A DNA stretch of 64,000 nucleotides from Paracoccus marcusii (GCF_028621715.1 NZ_CP117466.1:1250501-1314500), one strand, 5' to 3'. Positions 1-9,388 are shown, counted from the stretch's first letter. Numbers and translations are program-made. Notes: generated from the sequence alone by a model not told the origin.

Positions 1-1
1 C

Positions 2-295
2 AGCCTGCCCTATGACTGCACGCTGCTGGAACGTCACCCGCTTGGGTCGCAGGCGTTCATGCCGCTTGGCGACCGGCCGTGGCTGTCGGTGGTCGCGCCC
101 GATGACGACGGCCGACCCGGCGCCCTGCGGGCGTTCCTGGTCCCGGCGCATACCGGCGTGAACCTGCATGCGGGAACCTGGCACGGCGTGCTGACGCCCT
201 TGGACCAGCCGGCCGATTTCCTGGTCGTGGACCGCGAGGGGACCGGCACGAACCTAGAGGAAGTGACCATCCCCGCGGTGCGGATCACCGCATGA
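2..295 (+). CDS. allA: Ureidoglycolate lyase, C-terminal part (5' end outside window)
   Basis: Open from the left edge, so the N-terminus is missing. The visible residues (LERHPLGSQAFMPL, then a FLVPAHTGVNLHAGTWHG stretch) match the C-terminal half of the AllA cupin family, which splits ureidoglycolate into glyoxylate and urea in purine (allantoin) breakdown. The HxGTWHG-type segment is part of the conserved cupin core. The gene stops at TGA 293-295 and overlaps the rnhB start by ATGA, so the two are probably co-transcribed. The family call is fairly secure. The rest of the purine operon, if present, lies to the left. Confidence 0.85.
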   Translation, partial: SLPYDCTLLERHPLGSQAFMPLGDRPWLSVVAPDDDGRPGALRAFLVPAHTGVNLHAGTWHGVLTPLDQPADFLVVDREGTGTNLEEVTIPAVRITA

Positions 296-919
296 CCCCC
301 GATTACAGCGTCGAGACCCTGGCCATGGCCGGGGGCGCGCGTCGCGTGGCCGGCGTGGACGAGGCCGGGCGTGGGCCGCTGGCCGGCCCCGTCACCGCGG
401 CGGCCGTGGTATTGGACCCGCAGAACATCCCTGACGGCCTGAACGACAGCAAGAAGCTGACCGCCGCGCGGCGCGACGCGCTGGCCGCTTGGATCATGGC
501 GCATTGCGACTGGTCCGTGGCCCATGTCGATCCGGTCGAGATCGACGCCCTGAACATCCTGCGCGCCAGCCATGTCGCGATGTGCCGCGCCCTGGCCGGG
601 CTGCGCCAGCCGCCCTGCCACGTGCTGATCGACGGCAACATGCTGCCCCGCGATCTGACCCTGCCCGCGCAGGCGGTGGTCAAGGGCGATGCGCGCTGCC
701 TGTCGATCGCCGCGGCCTCGATCGTGGCCAAGGTGTTGCGCGACCGCATCATGGTGGATTTGGCGCAACAGCACCCCGGATATGGCTGGGACGTGAATGC
801 CGGATACCCCACGCCGGGCCACAAACGCGCCCTGCTACATCTGGGGATAACCCCACATCATAGGCGGTCGTTCAGGCCGGTCCACAACATCTTGTGTAAA
901 GACCCTTTGGTAAGTGACT

Positions 920-921
<2 letters not shown>
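292..921 (+). CDS. rnhB: Ribonuclease HII
   Basis: A 209-residue cytoplasmic endonuclease that cuts the RNA strand of RNA/DNA hybrids and removes ribonucleotides misincorporated in DNA. All four acidic metal ligands of the family are visible: D23 and E24 in GVDEAGRGPLAGPV, D114 in IDGN, and D133 in VVKGD, with the same spacing as E. coli D16/E17/D108/D126. The AASIVAKVLRD block follows. The ATG overlaps the stop of the preceding lyase gene (ATGA), which implies translational coupling. It ends about 90 bp before ccrM. Rhodobacteraceae often keep rnhB just upstream of ccrM. Confidence 0.97.
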
Positions 922-2142
<1,221 letters not shown>

Positions 2143-2196
2143 GCTTCACCCTTCGCCCGTTCCCCCCGCGCCATGCGCGCGGCCGGAACCACCTTG

Positions 2197-2226
2197 CCCC
2201 GCCATGTCCGCATGGCGGGGAATTTT
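2197..2226 (+). terminator. Rho-independent terminator after ccrM
   Basis: Perfect 10-bp arms, CCCCGCCATG (2197-2206) and CATGGCGGGG (2211-2220), close on a TCCG loop and are followed by AATTTT. The orientation fits the end of ccrM on the plus strand. It lies between convergent ccrM and the BLUF gene. Confidence 0.75.
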
Positions 2227-2232
2227 CATCCG

Positions 2233-2694
2233 TCAGCCGTTCATCGACCGCATGAAGGCCGCGATGCTTTCGGCGTCGTCCTGGTCGGACCCGGCACGGT
2301 CGCGCCGTTCGGCCAGCCATTCCAGCAGCGATGCGGCCTCGCGGTCGGAAAACCGCATCTCCCAATCGCTGAACAGGCGCTGTTGCAGCGGGCCCTGGTC
2401 CAGCACCGTGAAGTTCAGGTGGCGGTCATCCTCGCGCAGCACGTCGATCAGCCGGAACAGGCGAAAGCGCGGCCCCTCGACCCATTGGAAGAACAGCCCG
2501 TCCTCGTGGTGCAGGCATCCGGTCAGCCCCGCCGCCCGGTTGCGGTCGCGCGCATGATGCAGGATGCGTTCCAGGTCGTCGCGTTGCATGCCGGGACGGG
2601 CCACGCTGCGGTACAGAAGATAGCCCAGACTGTCGCCCGCGGCGAAGTGATAGGGCTGCGCATCGCTGTGCATCAGCATCGAATCGTCGTTCAT
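2233..2694 (-). CDS. BLUF-domain blue-light sensor
   Basis: A 153-residue single-domain BLUF (flavin-binding) photoreceptor. The photocycle residues align with Rhodobacter AppA Y21, N45, Q63 and W104 at exactly the same spacing: Y28 (LLYRS), N52 (RNRAAGLTG), Q70 (FFQWVEGP) and W111 (FSDWEMRF). Light is expected to rearrange the hydrogen bonding of bound FAD. There is no fused output domain beyond ~30 C-terminal residues, so it should act through a partner protein. Three further Met codons lie in the first eight residues, so the exact start is open. It is transcribed away from alkB and mutY, with an AT-richer 121-bp gap and a palindrome upstream. Confidence 0.95.
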   Translation of the reverse strand: MNDDSMLMHSDAQPYHFAAGDSLGYLLYRSVARPGMQRDDLERILHHARDRNRAAGLTGCLHHEDGLFFQWVEGPRFRLFRLIDVLREDDRHLNFTVLDQGPLQQRLFSDWEMRFSDREAASLLEWLAERRDRAGSDQDDAESIAAFMRSMNG

Positions 2695-2730
2695 TCCGGT
2701 CGGTCCCTGTTACGCCTTGGGACACTTTTC

Positions 2731-2748
2731 CATTTTGTGCACACAATG
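2731..2748. promoter_or_regulatory. Imperfect palindrome upstream of the BLUF gene
   Basis: CATTTTGTGCACACAATG is an 18-bp inverted repeat with one mismatched pair and a TGTGCACA core. It is 37-54 bp before the BLUF start codon, in the only AT-rich part of the gap, where an operator would be expected. The protein that might bind it is unknown. Confidence 0.4.
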
Positions 2749-2815
2749 CAAGGTTGCGCCGGAAACAAGCTGCACAGCCTTTTAGCGATATTTGCCGACC
2801 CCTGCGGCATGCGCG

Positions 2816-3946
2816 CTACAGCGCGTTGCGGGGCAGGGGCAGCGTGCCGCGGTTATAGTCGGTCCAGTCGGTGATCTCTGGATAGAACTGGCGCCGCCAG
2901 GCGCGCACGCGGGGGTTCATGCGCCGCCGCCACAGCGGCGGGACCATCGCCAGCAGCGTCATCGCCGGATAGCCCATCGGCAGCTGCGGCGCCTCGTCCG
3001 CGCCATAGGTCTGCAGCAGCGGAAAGCGGCGGTCGGGCTTTGTGTGATGGTCGGAATGGCGCTGCAGGTTGATCAGCAGCCAGTTGGTCGCGGTGTGGCT
3101 GGCGTTCCAGCTGTGGCGCGGGCGGACGGGTTCATAGCGGCCGTCCCCCAGATGCTTGCGCGACAGCCCGTAATGTTCGACGTAATTCGTCAGCTCCAGC
3201 TGCCAGACGGCGATCAGCGCCTGGAACAGGAACAGCCCCAGCCCGGTCCAGCCGCCCACGGCCATGGCCAGCCCCAGCATCGCCCCCTGCAGCACGCCGT
3301 AACGCCAGAAGGGGTTGCGGCGGTCCCAAGGGCCGCGGCCCGCGCGGGCCAGGAACCGCGTCTCGGCCCGCCACGCGCTGCGGGGGCCGTCGATCAGGAC
3401 GCGGGCGAAAAAGCGGTGAAAGCCTTCGTTGTAGCGGGCCGAGACGGCGTCGCGCGGGGTCGACACCCAGCTGTGATGCACCAGCAGATGCTCGGTGCGG
3501 AAATGCGAATAAAGAACCGACGCAAGCAGCAGGTCCCCCAGCCAGCGTTCGGCCGGCGTCTTCTGGTGCAGCAGTTCATGCGCATAGACGATGCCGACGC
3601 TGCCCGACATGACGCCGATGGCAAAGAACAGCCCAAGCGATTCCCACCCCGACAGGTGGTCCGTGCGCCCCGCAACCCACAGGCAGGCCAGGATCGTGGC
3701 CGCCTGCAGCGGAAACCAGATCAGCGTCACGGCGCGGTGCCAGAACAGCTGGTCGGTGGCGGTGTCCGGGTCGGGATTGGCCTCGTTCAGGCCCAGCACG
3801 CGGTCCAGAACCGTGGTCAGATACCAGGCATAGACCGGCACGATCAGCCACCACATCCCGCCCCCCCAGGCCGCCAGCGCGACCAGGGGGATCAGGGCGA
3901 CGGACAGCCAGAAGGGCGCCGCGGCGGGCAGGGGGGCATGGCTCAT
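2816..3946 (-). CDS. AlkB-type alkane/fatty-acid hydroxylase (membrane di-iron)
   Basis: A 376-residue integral membrane di-iron oxygenase. The AlkB histidine signature is complete: HELLH at 123-127, EHLLVHH at 152-158, NYVEHYG at 254-260 and LQRHSDHH at 294-301. Hydrophobic segments sit near residues 10-30, 33-50, 72-92, 102-122 and 222-250. The NYVEHYG and LQRHSDHH boxes set it apart from fatty-acid desaturases and point to alkane 1-monooxygenase or a close relative acting on medium or long chains. No rubredoxin or rubredoxin reductase gene is nearby, so electron donors must be encoded elsewhere. It starts 10 bp after mutY ends, so the two are probably co-transcribed. Confidence 0.9.
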   Translation of the reverse strand: MSHAPLPAAAPFWLSVALIPLVALAAWGGGMWWLIVPVYAWYLTTVLDRVLGLNEANPDPDTATDQLFWHRAVTLIWFPLQAATILACLWVAGRTDHLSGWESLGLFFAIGVMSGSVGIVYAHELLHQKTPAERWLGDLLLASVLYSHFRTEHLLVHHSWVSTPRDAVSARYNEGFHRFFARVLIDGPRSAWRAETRFLARAGRGPWDRRNPFWRYGVLQGAMLGLAMAVGGWTGLGLFLFQALIAVWQLELTNYVEHYGLSRKHLGDGRYEPVRPRHSWNASHTATNWLLINLQRHSDHHTKPDRRFPLLQTYGADEAPQLPMGYPAMTLLAMVPPLWRRRMNPRVRAWRRQFYPEITDWTDYNRGTLPLPRNAL

Positions 3947-3955
3947 GCCGCGATG

Positions 3956-4981
3956 CTACCCCTGAAGATGCGGCTGCGCCATATCCCAGGCCTTGCGCAT
4001 CAGCCCCGGCAGGGCGTCGCGGTCGATCTGCCGCAGGGGGACCAGTTCCCCGCGCGTGGGATTGCCGGTCAGATCGCCCAGCAGCACGGTCAGATCCAGC
4101 GTGAAATGCGTGAAGACATGGCGCACGGCGCCCAGGTCGCGCCAGTCGGCGGGGCCAGGCGGGGGCATGTCGCGCCCGTCCCATTGAGCCGACGGAAAGG
4201 CCAGCGTGCCGCCCAGCAGCCCCTTGGGCGGGCGGTGTTCCAGCACAAGCGCATCGCCCTGGCGCGCCAGCCAGACCACGCCCTGACGCGTGGGCTTGGC
4301 GGCCTTGGGGGTCTTGCGGGGCAGTTCGGCCGCGATCCCCTGGACGCGGGCGTCGCACTGGGCCTGGACGGGGCAGATGACGCAGGCGGGGCTGCGGGGC
4401 GTGCAGATGGTCGCACCCAGGTCCATCATCGCCTGCGCGTAATCGCCCGGGCGGGACTGCGGTGTCAGCTTGTCGGCCAGCGCCACCAGTTCCGGTTTCG
4501 CGCGGGGCAGGGGTGTCTGGACTGCGAACAGCCGCGACACCACGCGTTCGACATTGCCGTCCACCACGGTTTCCACCCGGTCGAAGGCGATCGAGGCGAT
4601 CGCGGCCGATGTATAGGCCCCAATCCCCGGCAGCGCGGACAACCCGTCGCGCGTGTCGGGAAAGCCGCCCCGCGCCGCCACCGCACGGGCGCAGGCCAGC
4701 AGGTTTCGGGCGCGGGCGTAGTATCCCAATCCCGCCCATTCGGCCATCACCTGCGCGTCATCGGCCGCCGCAAGGTCCTCGACCGTCGGCCACAGCGCAG
4801 TGAACCGCAGGAAATACGCCTTGACCGCCGCGACGGTGGTCTGCTGCAGCATCACCTCGGACAGCCAGACGCGATAGGGGTCGGCAGGGCCGCCGCCGGG
4901 GGGCACCCGCCAGGGCAGGCTGCGGGCATGGCGGTCGTACCAGTCCAGCAGGTCGGGGGCGATCACCTTGCTTTCACGCAA
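3956..4981 (-). CDS. mutY: A/G-specific adenine DNA glycosylase
   Basis: About 341 residues. It removes A mispaired with 8-oxoguanine in base excision repair. The catalytic Glu is E42 in SEVMLQQT. The helix-hairpin-helix LPGIGAYTSAAI is at 117-128, with the HhH Asp at D141. The [4Fe-4S] cysteines C193, C200, C203 and C209 have the classic CX6CX2CX5C spacing, and a C-terminal NUDIX-like 8-oxoG recognition domain follows. The longest reading uses a TTG start at 4981. A GTG at 4966 (giving VIAPDLLDWYD) looks at least as likely. It is divergent from the DUF721 gene. Confidence 0.95.
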   Translation of the reverse strand: MRESKVIAPDLLDWYDRHARSLPWRVPPGGGPADPYRVWLSEVMLQQTTVAAVKAYFLRFTALWPTVEDLAAADDAQVMAEWAGLGYYARARNLLACARAVAARGGFPDTRDGLSALPGIGAYTSAAIASIAFDRVETVVDGNVERVVSRLFAVQTPLPRAKPELVALADKLTPQSRPGDYAQAMMDLGATICTPRSPACVICPVQAQCDARVQGIAAELPRKTPKAAKPTRQGVVWLARQGDALVLEHRPPKGLLGGTLAFPSAQWDGRDMPPPGPADWRDLGAVRHVFTHFTLDLTVLLGDLTGNPTRGELVPLRQIDRDALPGLMRKAWDMAQPHLQG

Positions 4982-5066
4982 TTATGTGGGCCTTTGCAAA
5001 AGGGCGCGCTTTCATCCGGGGGGATGGCTGGCTAAGAATGGCCGGGTGATAGCAGCAAAGGCGCCC

Positions 5067-5591
5067 ATGGCCCACCCGTCCGACGCCCCAAAGACCCGGA
5101 TCCGTCGTCGCAGCCGCGGCTTCCAGGCGGCAGCCACCCTGCTGGCCGACCGCGTCCAGAAGGCGGCCGAGGGGCGCGGATTCGCGGTCACCCGCCTGCT
5201 GACCAACTGGGCCGAGATCGCGGGCCCGCAGCTGGCCCCCGTCACCCGTCCGGTCCGCATCAGTCACGCCCGCACAGGCTTTGGTGCCACGCTGACGCTG
5301 CTGACCACCGGCCCCATGGCGCCCATGGTCGAGATGCAGCTGCCCCGGCTGCGCGACCGCGTCAACGCCTGCTACGGCTATAACGCCGTCAGCCGCATCA
5401 CCCTGACGCAGACCGCCGCAACCGGCTTTGCCGAAGGGCAGGCGGCCTTTTCCCATGCGCCCCGCCCGGACCGCGCGCCCGATCCCGCGATCGTGGCGCA
5501 GGCCCGGGGGGTGGGGCAGCAGTTTTCCGATCCGACCCTTGCCCAGGCCATGGCGCAACTGGCGATGAACGTCGCCAGCCGCCGGACCTGA
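5067..5591 (+). CDS. DUF721 / DciA-like protein
   Basis: A 174-residue protein of the DUF721 family. The conserved core runs from LLTNWAEIAGPQLAPVTRPVRI to the Tyr-rich NACYGYNAVSRITL segment, a KH-like fold in DciA, which helps load the replicative helicase DnaB in bacteria without DnaC. The ATG at 5067 is preferred because AAAGG lies 6 bp upstream; a GTG at 5046 is an alternative. Its place between mutY and a dsbA-like gene is the usual order in Rhodobacteraceae. A helicase-loading role is inferred from the family and has not been shown for this alphaproteobacterial branch. Confidence 0.8.
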   Translation: MAHPSDAPKTRIRRRSRGFQAAATLLADRVQKAAEGRGFAVTRLLTNWAEIAGPQLAPVTRPVRISHARTGFGATLTLLTTGPMAPMVEMQLPRLRDRVNACYGYNAVSRITLTQTAATGFAEGQAAFSHAPRPDRAPDPAIVAQARGVGQQFSDPTLAQAMAQLAMNVASRRT

Positions 5592-5621
5592 CATGACATG
5601 CACGACCTGAAAGGACTTTCC

Positions 5622-6245
5622 ATGTTTCTGCGATTTGCCGCAACCGCCGTCGCGATGACCCTGGCCGCCCCCGCCTTTGCGCAGGACGCCGCCGCGACCC
5701 CCGAAACCCTGCCCGACATCGCCCAGGGCGCCGAGGACGCGCCCCTGACCATCGTCGAATACGCCAGCTTCACCTGCGGGCATTGCGCGAATTTCCACGC
5801 CAACGTCTATCCGCAGCTCAAGGCGGAATACATCGACACCGGCAAGGTCCGCTTCGTTCAGCGCGACGTCTATTTCGACCAGCCGGGCCTGTGGGCCGGA
5901 ATCCTGGCGCGCTGCGGTGGCGACGACAAGTTCTTCCCCGTGTCCGGGATGCTGTTCGACGAACAGGAACAGTGGCTGGCCGGCGGTTCGGGCGACGAGA
6001 TCGCGACGAACCTGCGCCGCATCGGCCTGAAGGCCGGAATGACAGAGGAACAGATGACCGCCTGCTGGGAGGATACCGCCAAGGTCGAACAGCTGATCGC
6101 CACGTTCCAGACGAACGCCACCGCCGACGAGGTCGAGGCCACCCCGACCTTCATCATCGGCGGAGAGAAGGTGTCGAACCAGCCCTGGGACAGCATGAAG
6201 GAAATCATCGACACCAAGCTGGCCGAGGCCGCCCCGGCCCAGTGA
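5622..6245 (+). CDS. DsbA-family thiol:disulfide oxidoreductase, periplasmic
   Basis: A 207-residue thioredoxin-fold protein with a signal peptide (residues 1-20, ending APAFA-QD) and the active site C52-G-H-C55 in SFTCGHCANFH. This CGHC version with a long helical insertion is typical of the alphaproteobacterial DsbA/Com1 branch, which oxidises or isomerises disulfides in exported proteins. The start at 5622 is chosen for the AAAGGA 6 bp upstream and the clean signal peptide; the earlier in-frame ATG at 5598 has no ribosome binding site. A cis-Pro appears in EATPTFIIGG, as expected. Confidence 0.92.
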   Translation: MFLRFAATAVAMTLAAPAFAQDAAATPETLPDIAQGAEDAPLTIVEYASFTCGHCANFHANVYPQLKAEYIDTGKVRFVQRDVYFDQPGLWAGILARCGGDDKFFPVSGMLFDEQEQWLAGGSGDEIATNLRRIGLKAGMTEEQMTACWEDTAKVEQLIATFQTNATADEVEATPTFIIGGEKVSNQPWDSMKEIIDTKLAEAAPAQ

Positions 6246-6256
6246 CGCATCGCCCC

Positions 6257-6279
6257 GCAGGGCCCCGCGCGGGCCCTGC
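6257..6279 (+). terminator. GC-rich hairpin after the dsbA-like gene
   Basis: Perfect 9-bp arms, GCAGGGCCC and GGGCCCTGC, with a 5-nt loop, start 12 bp after the dsbA-like stop. There is no immediate T-run; GATTGATTTT follows about 11 nt later. It may be a terminator or a processing hairpin. Confidence 0.5.
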
Positions 6280-6360
6280 ACGCACGCGATTGATTTTCGT
6301 CCGGCATGGTCGCAGGATCGGCGGGCGCGGAATTGACGCGCAGCACGGGGACAGTGTGTC

Positions 6361-6804
6361 ATGATTCAGGAATTCAAGACTTTCATCGCCCGCGGCAACG
6401 TCATCGACCTTGCCGTGGGCATCATCATCGGCGCGGCCTTCACGGGCATCGTCAATTCGCTGGTCGTCGACCTGATCAACCCGATCCTGGGGTTGATGAC
6501 CGGCGGGATCGATTTCACCGACAAGTACGTCGTCCTGTCCGGCAACGTGGCCGACGGGGCCAGCCTGGCCGCCGCCCGCGATTCCGGGGCGGCGATCTTT
6601 GCCTATGGCGCCTTCGCGATGGCGGTGCTGAACTTCCTGATCGTGGCCTGGGCGGTGTTCCTGCTGGTCAAGGGCGTGAACCGCCTGCAGCGCGCCGCGA
6701 TGCGCAAGGAGGAGGCCAAGGAGACCCCCCCGGCCGGCCCCACCCAGGAAGAGCTGCTGGCGCAGATCCGCGACCTGCTGGCCGACCGCGCCAGCCCCGC
6801 CTGA
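6361..6804 (+). CDS. mscL: Large-conductance mechanosensitive channel MscL
   Basis: A 147-residue homopentameric inner-membrane channel that opens under osmotic downshock. It has the canonical N-terminus [20 protein letters not shown], with TM1 at about 15-45 ([16 protein letters not shown]), a periplasmic loop, TM2 near 80-103 and the charged C-terminal helix [14 protein letters not shown]. Length is normal. The ATG has only a weak ribosome binding site (GGGGACA). It converges on ald with a 3-bp gap. Confidence 0.97.
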   Translation: MIQEFKTFIARGNVIDLAVGIIIGAAFTGIVNSLVVDLINPILGLMTGGIDFTDKYVVLSGNVADGASLAAARDSGAAIFAYGAFAMAVLNFLIVAWAVFLLVKGVNRLQRAAMRKEEAKETPPAGPTQEELLAQIRDLLADRASPA

Positions 6805-6807
6805 CGC

Positions 6808-7926
6808 CTACAGCCCCAGCACCGATGCCGGGGTGACGGCGTCCAGGCCCAGGGCCTCGCCCACCGGGGGCGAGGTCAGCTGGCCCTCGTGGACCGACAG
6901 CCCGGCGCGCAGATGCGCGTCATCGGTCAGCGCGCGGCGCCAGCCCTTGTCGGCCAGGGCCAGCAGATGCGGCATGGTCACGTTGCCAAGCGCCTGCGTG
7001 CTGGTGCGGGCCACCGCGCCCGGCATGTTCGCCACGCAGTAATGCACGATTCCGTCGACGTCATAGATGGGGTCCTGGTGCGTGGTGGCGCGCGACGTCT
7101 CGAAGCAACCGCCCTGATCGATCGCCACGTCGACCAGAACCGCGCCCTGCGGCATGGTCGACAGCTGGTCGCGGCTGATCAGCTTGGGCGCGGCGGCGCC
7201 GGGGATCAGGACCGCGCCGATCACCATGTCGGCCGTGCGGATCGCCTCGGCCGTGGCCGCGGCGCTGGCGAACTGGGTGGTCAGGCGGCCCATGAAGATG
7301 TCGTCCAGATAGGACAGGCGCGGCACCGACCGGTCCATGACCGTCACGTTGGCCCCCATGCCGACCGCCACGCGCGCCGCCGCGGTGCCCACCACGCCGC
7401 CGCCGATCACCACGACATTCGCAGGCCGCACGCCGGGCACGCCGCCCATCAGCATGCCGCGGCCGCCATTGGCATTTTGCAGCGCCCATGCGCCGACCTG
7501 CGGGGCGAGGCGACCGGCGACCTCGGACATCGGGGCCAGCAGGGGCAGGCCGCCGCGTGCGTCGGTGACCGTCTCATAGGCGATGGCGGTCACGCCGCTG
7601 TCCAGCAGGTCGCGGGTCTGGTCCGGGTCGGGCGCCAGGTGCAGATAGGTGAACAGGATCTGGCCACTGGCCAGCATCTTGCGTTCGGCGGCCTGCGGCT
7701 CCTTGACCTTAATGATCAGTTCGGCCTCGGCGAACACCGTCGCCGCGTCGGGGGCGATCGTGGCGCCGGCATCGACGTAGTCCTGGTCCGCGAATCCCGC
7801 GCCCAGGCCCGCGCCGGACTGGACCAGCACGTCGTGGCCGCGCAGCACGGCCTCGGCGGCGGCGGCGGGGGTCAGGCCGACGCGGAATTCCTGCGGCTTG
7901 ATTTCGGTGGGGCATCCGATCTTCAT
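6808..7926 (-). CDS. ald: Alanine dehydrogenase
   Basis: A 372-residue NAD-dependent enzyme that converts L-alanine to pyruvate and ammonia and back. It starts MKIGCPTEIKPQEFRVGLTP, with the substrate Arg and Lys of the family (K in IIKVKEPQ). The Rossmann glycine motif VIGGGVVGTAAA follows near residue 172. The start at 7926 has a strong GGAGGAGA ribosome binding site. The divergent Lrp/AsnC gene 134 bp away is the usual arrangement, with the regulator (AldR/Lrp type) activating ald in response to alanine. It belongs to the alanine dehydrogenase family, not to the transhydrogenase alpha subunit, because the partner subunits are absent. Confidence 0.96.
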   Translation of the reverse strand: MKIGCPTEIKPQEFRVGLTPAAAAEAVLRGHDVLVQSGAGLGAGFADQDYVDAGATIAPDAATVFAEAELIIKVKEPQAAERKMLASGQILFTYLHLAPDPDQTRDLLDSGVTAIAYETVTDARGGLPLLAPMSEVAGRLAPQVGAWALQNANGGRGMLMGGVPGVRPANVVVIGGGVVGTAAARVAVGMGANVTVMDRSVPRLSYLDDIFMGRLTTQFASAAATAEAIRTADMVIGAVLIPGAAAPKLISRDQLSTMPQGAVLVDVAIDQGGCFETSRATTHQDPIYDVDGIVHYCVANMPGAVARTSTQALGNVTMPHLLALADKGWRRALTDDAHLRAGLSVHEGQLTSPPVGEALGLDAVTPASVLGL

Positions 7927-8040
7927 GGTCTCTCCTCCCAGAGCTGTGGTCCGATGGTGCCCCGTCCGGCCCGCAAGGTGCTGCGAACATTCCCCCGATA
8001 GGCGGATGATCGGCGAAGAAACCGCTGGCATCGGGACCGG

Positions 8041-8050
8041 TCTTCGAAGA
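8041..8050. promoter_or_regulatory. Palindrome in the ald-lrp divergent region
   Basis: TCTTCGAAGA is a perfect 10-bp palindrome, flanked by CCGG on both sides and 10 bp before the start codon of the Lrp-type regulator. It could be an autoregulatory operator for that regulator. A GATTC (GANTC) site overlaps its end at 8049-8053. Confidence 0.4.
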
Positions 8051-8060
8051 TTCTGCCGGC

Positions 8061-8522
8061 ATGGCCGATCTTGACGCAATAGACCGACGAATCCTGTCCC
8101 TGCTCCAGACCGAGGGACGAATCAGCAATGCCGAGCTGGCGCTGCGGGTGCATCTGTCCCCGTCGGCCTGCCACAGGCGCGTTCAGCGGCTGGAGGAGGC
8201 CGGTGTGATCTCGGGCTATGTCGCGCTTCTGGATGCGCGCGCCCTGCGCCGCCAGACGACGGTCTTCGTCGAGATCACCCTGTCGGGTCAGGCGGACGAG
8301 GTTCTGGACGCCTTCGAACGCGGCGTGCGCACCATCCCGGACGTGCTGGAGTGTCACCTGATGGCGGGCACGGCCGACTATCTGCTGAAGATCGTGGTCG
8401 AGGATACCGACGACTTCGCCCGCATCCACCGTCAGCACCTGTCGCGCCTGCCGGGAGTTGCCCAGATGCATTCCAGCTTTGCCCTGCGCACGGTGTTCCG
8501 GACCACCGCGATTCCCGTCTGA
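8061..8522 (+). CDS. Lrp/AsnC-family transcriptional regulator (likely controls ald)
   Basis: 153 residues. An N-terminal winged-helix domain (LDAIDRRILSLLQTEGRISNAELA, recognition helix LSPSACHRRVQRLEEAG) is followed by a C-terminal RAM (ACT-like) ligand-binding and oligomerisation domain containing VLECHLMAGTADYLLKIVVED. Such proteins form octamers that respond to amino acids. Divergence from ald suggests it is the alanine-responsive activator of ald. This is supported by family practice and context, not by sequence alone. Confidence 0.92.
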   Translation: MADLDAIDRRILSLLQTEGRISNAELALRVHLSPSACHRRVQRLEEAGVISGYVALLDARALRRQTTVFVEITLSGQADEVLDAFERGVRTIPDVLECHLMAGTADYLLKIVVEDTDDFARIHRQHLSRLPGVAQMHSSFALRTVFRTTAIPV

Positions 8523-8591
8523 TCGGCGGTCAGGGAACCCTGCGGGCCCGGATGCGCGTTATGCCGCCAGACAGACAACAGGAGACGCACG

Positions 8592-9359
8592 ATGCTGAAG
8601 ACTCCGTTCAAGGCCCTGCTGGTCGGCGGCCAGATCGCCGCAGCCAGCCTGATGGCCACGACCGCGATCGCACAGACCACCGTGATCGAGACCCCCGAAT
8701 CGACCGTCATCGTCCCTGATGACGCGCTGGAGGAATCGCCGTCCGGCGGCTTCGTCTCGGAAAGCGATTATCCGCGGCTGGAAAGCCTGGAGAATTATGA
8801 GGCCATCGCCGATACCCTGTCCGACCAGGGCTATTCCGACATCTACATCCAGCGCGAGGGACCTATCCTGACGGTGACCGCACAGCGCGCCGGCGTGCCG
8901 ACCGAACTCGTCTACAGCACCGCCAACGGGCGGCTGGTCTCGGTGAACGGGGTAGAGACGCGGGACGACCCCGAGACATCCTCGGCAGGCGATGATTCCG
9001 GCGTAGCGCCCGTCGGCACGGCAGGCGCCGTGGACGGCGGCGCGACCGATGACGGATCGACCGAAGATGGCGCCACGGATGACGGTGCCGGTGATGACGG
9101 CATGGATGGCGGGGCCGGTGATGACGGTGCCGCGGATGGCGGTTCGGACGATGGCGCCGATGACGGCGCATCCGACGGCGGCGCATCCGACGGCGGCTCA
9201 TCCGACGGCGGCGCGTCTGATGGCGGCGCTGACGGTGGCGCGTCTGATGGCGGTGATTCGGATGGCGGTTCGGACGGTGGTTCCGACGGCGGATCGGACA
9301 GCGGTTCCGATGGTGGATCGGATGGCGGTTCCGACGGCGGTTCGGACAGCAACGGCTGA
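8592..9359 (+). CDS. Secreted protein with PepSY-like region and long acidic Asp/Gly/Ser repeat tail
   Basis: 255 residues. A signal peptide (residues 1-27, ending TTAIA-Q) is followed by a short folded region near residues 55-122 (YEAIADTLSDQGYSDIYIQREG...ILTVTAQRAG) that resembles the PepSY-like domains of small periplasmic proteins. From about residue 138 to the end the chain is almost only D, G, S and A, shifting from DDGA units to SDGG units. The tail is strongly acidic and may bind cations or be disordered. AGGAG lies upstream of the ATG. Function unknown. The repeat DNA invites slippage, so tail length may vary between strains. Confidence 0.75.
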   Translation: MLKTPFKALLVGGQIAAASLMATTAIAQTTVIETPESTVIVPDDALEESPSGGFVSESDYPRLESLENYEAIADTLSDQGYSDIYIQREGPILTVTAQRAGVPTELVYSTANGRLVSVNGVETRDDPETSSAGDDSGVAPVGTAGAVDGGATDDGSTEDGATDDGAGDDGMDGGAGDDGAADGGSDDGADDGASDGGASDGGSSDGGASDGGADGGASDGGDSDGGSDGGSDGGSDSGSDGGSDGGSDGGSDSNG

Positions 9360-9388
9360 TCGCGTCCCGCATCGACCCACCACGAAAG

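Noticed and set aside
2792..5035. A 747-codon open frame on the plus strand
   Set aside because: It lies antisense to alkB and mutY, is rich in Gln, His, Arg and Gly, and has no recognisable domain. Such frames are expected opposite GC-rich genes.
5598..5621. Earlier in-frame ATG for the DsbA-like gene
   Set aside because: No ribosome binding site, and it would spoil the signal peptide; the ATG at 5622 has AAAGGA.
9040..9350. Possible CRISPR-like or satellite repeat
   Set aside because: The repeats are short, imperfect and in step with codons; no constant repeat-spacer pattern.
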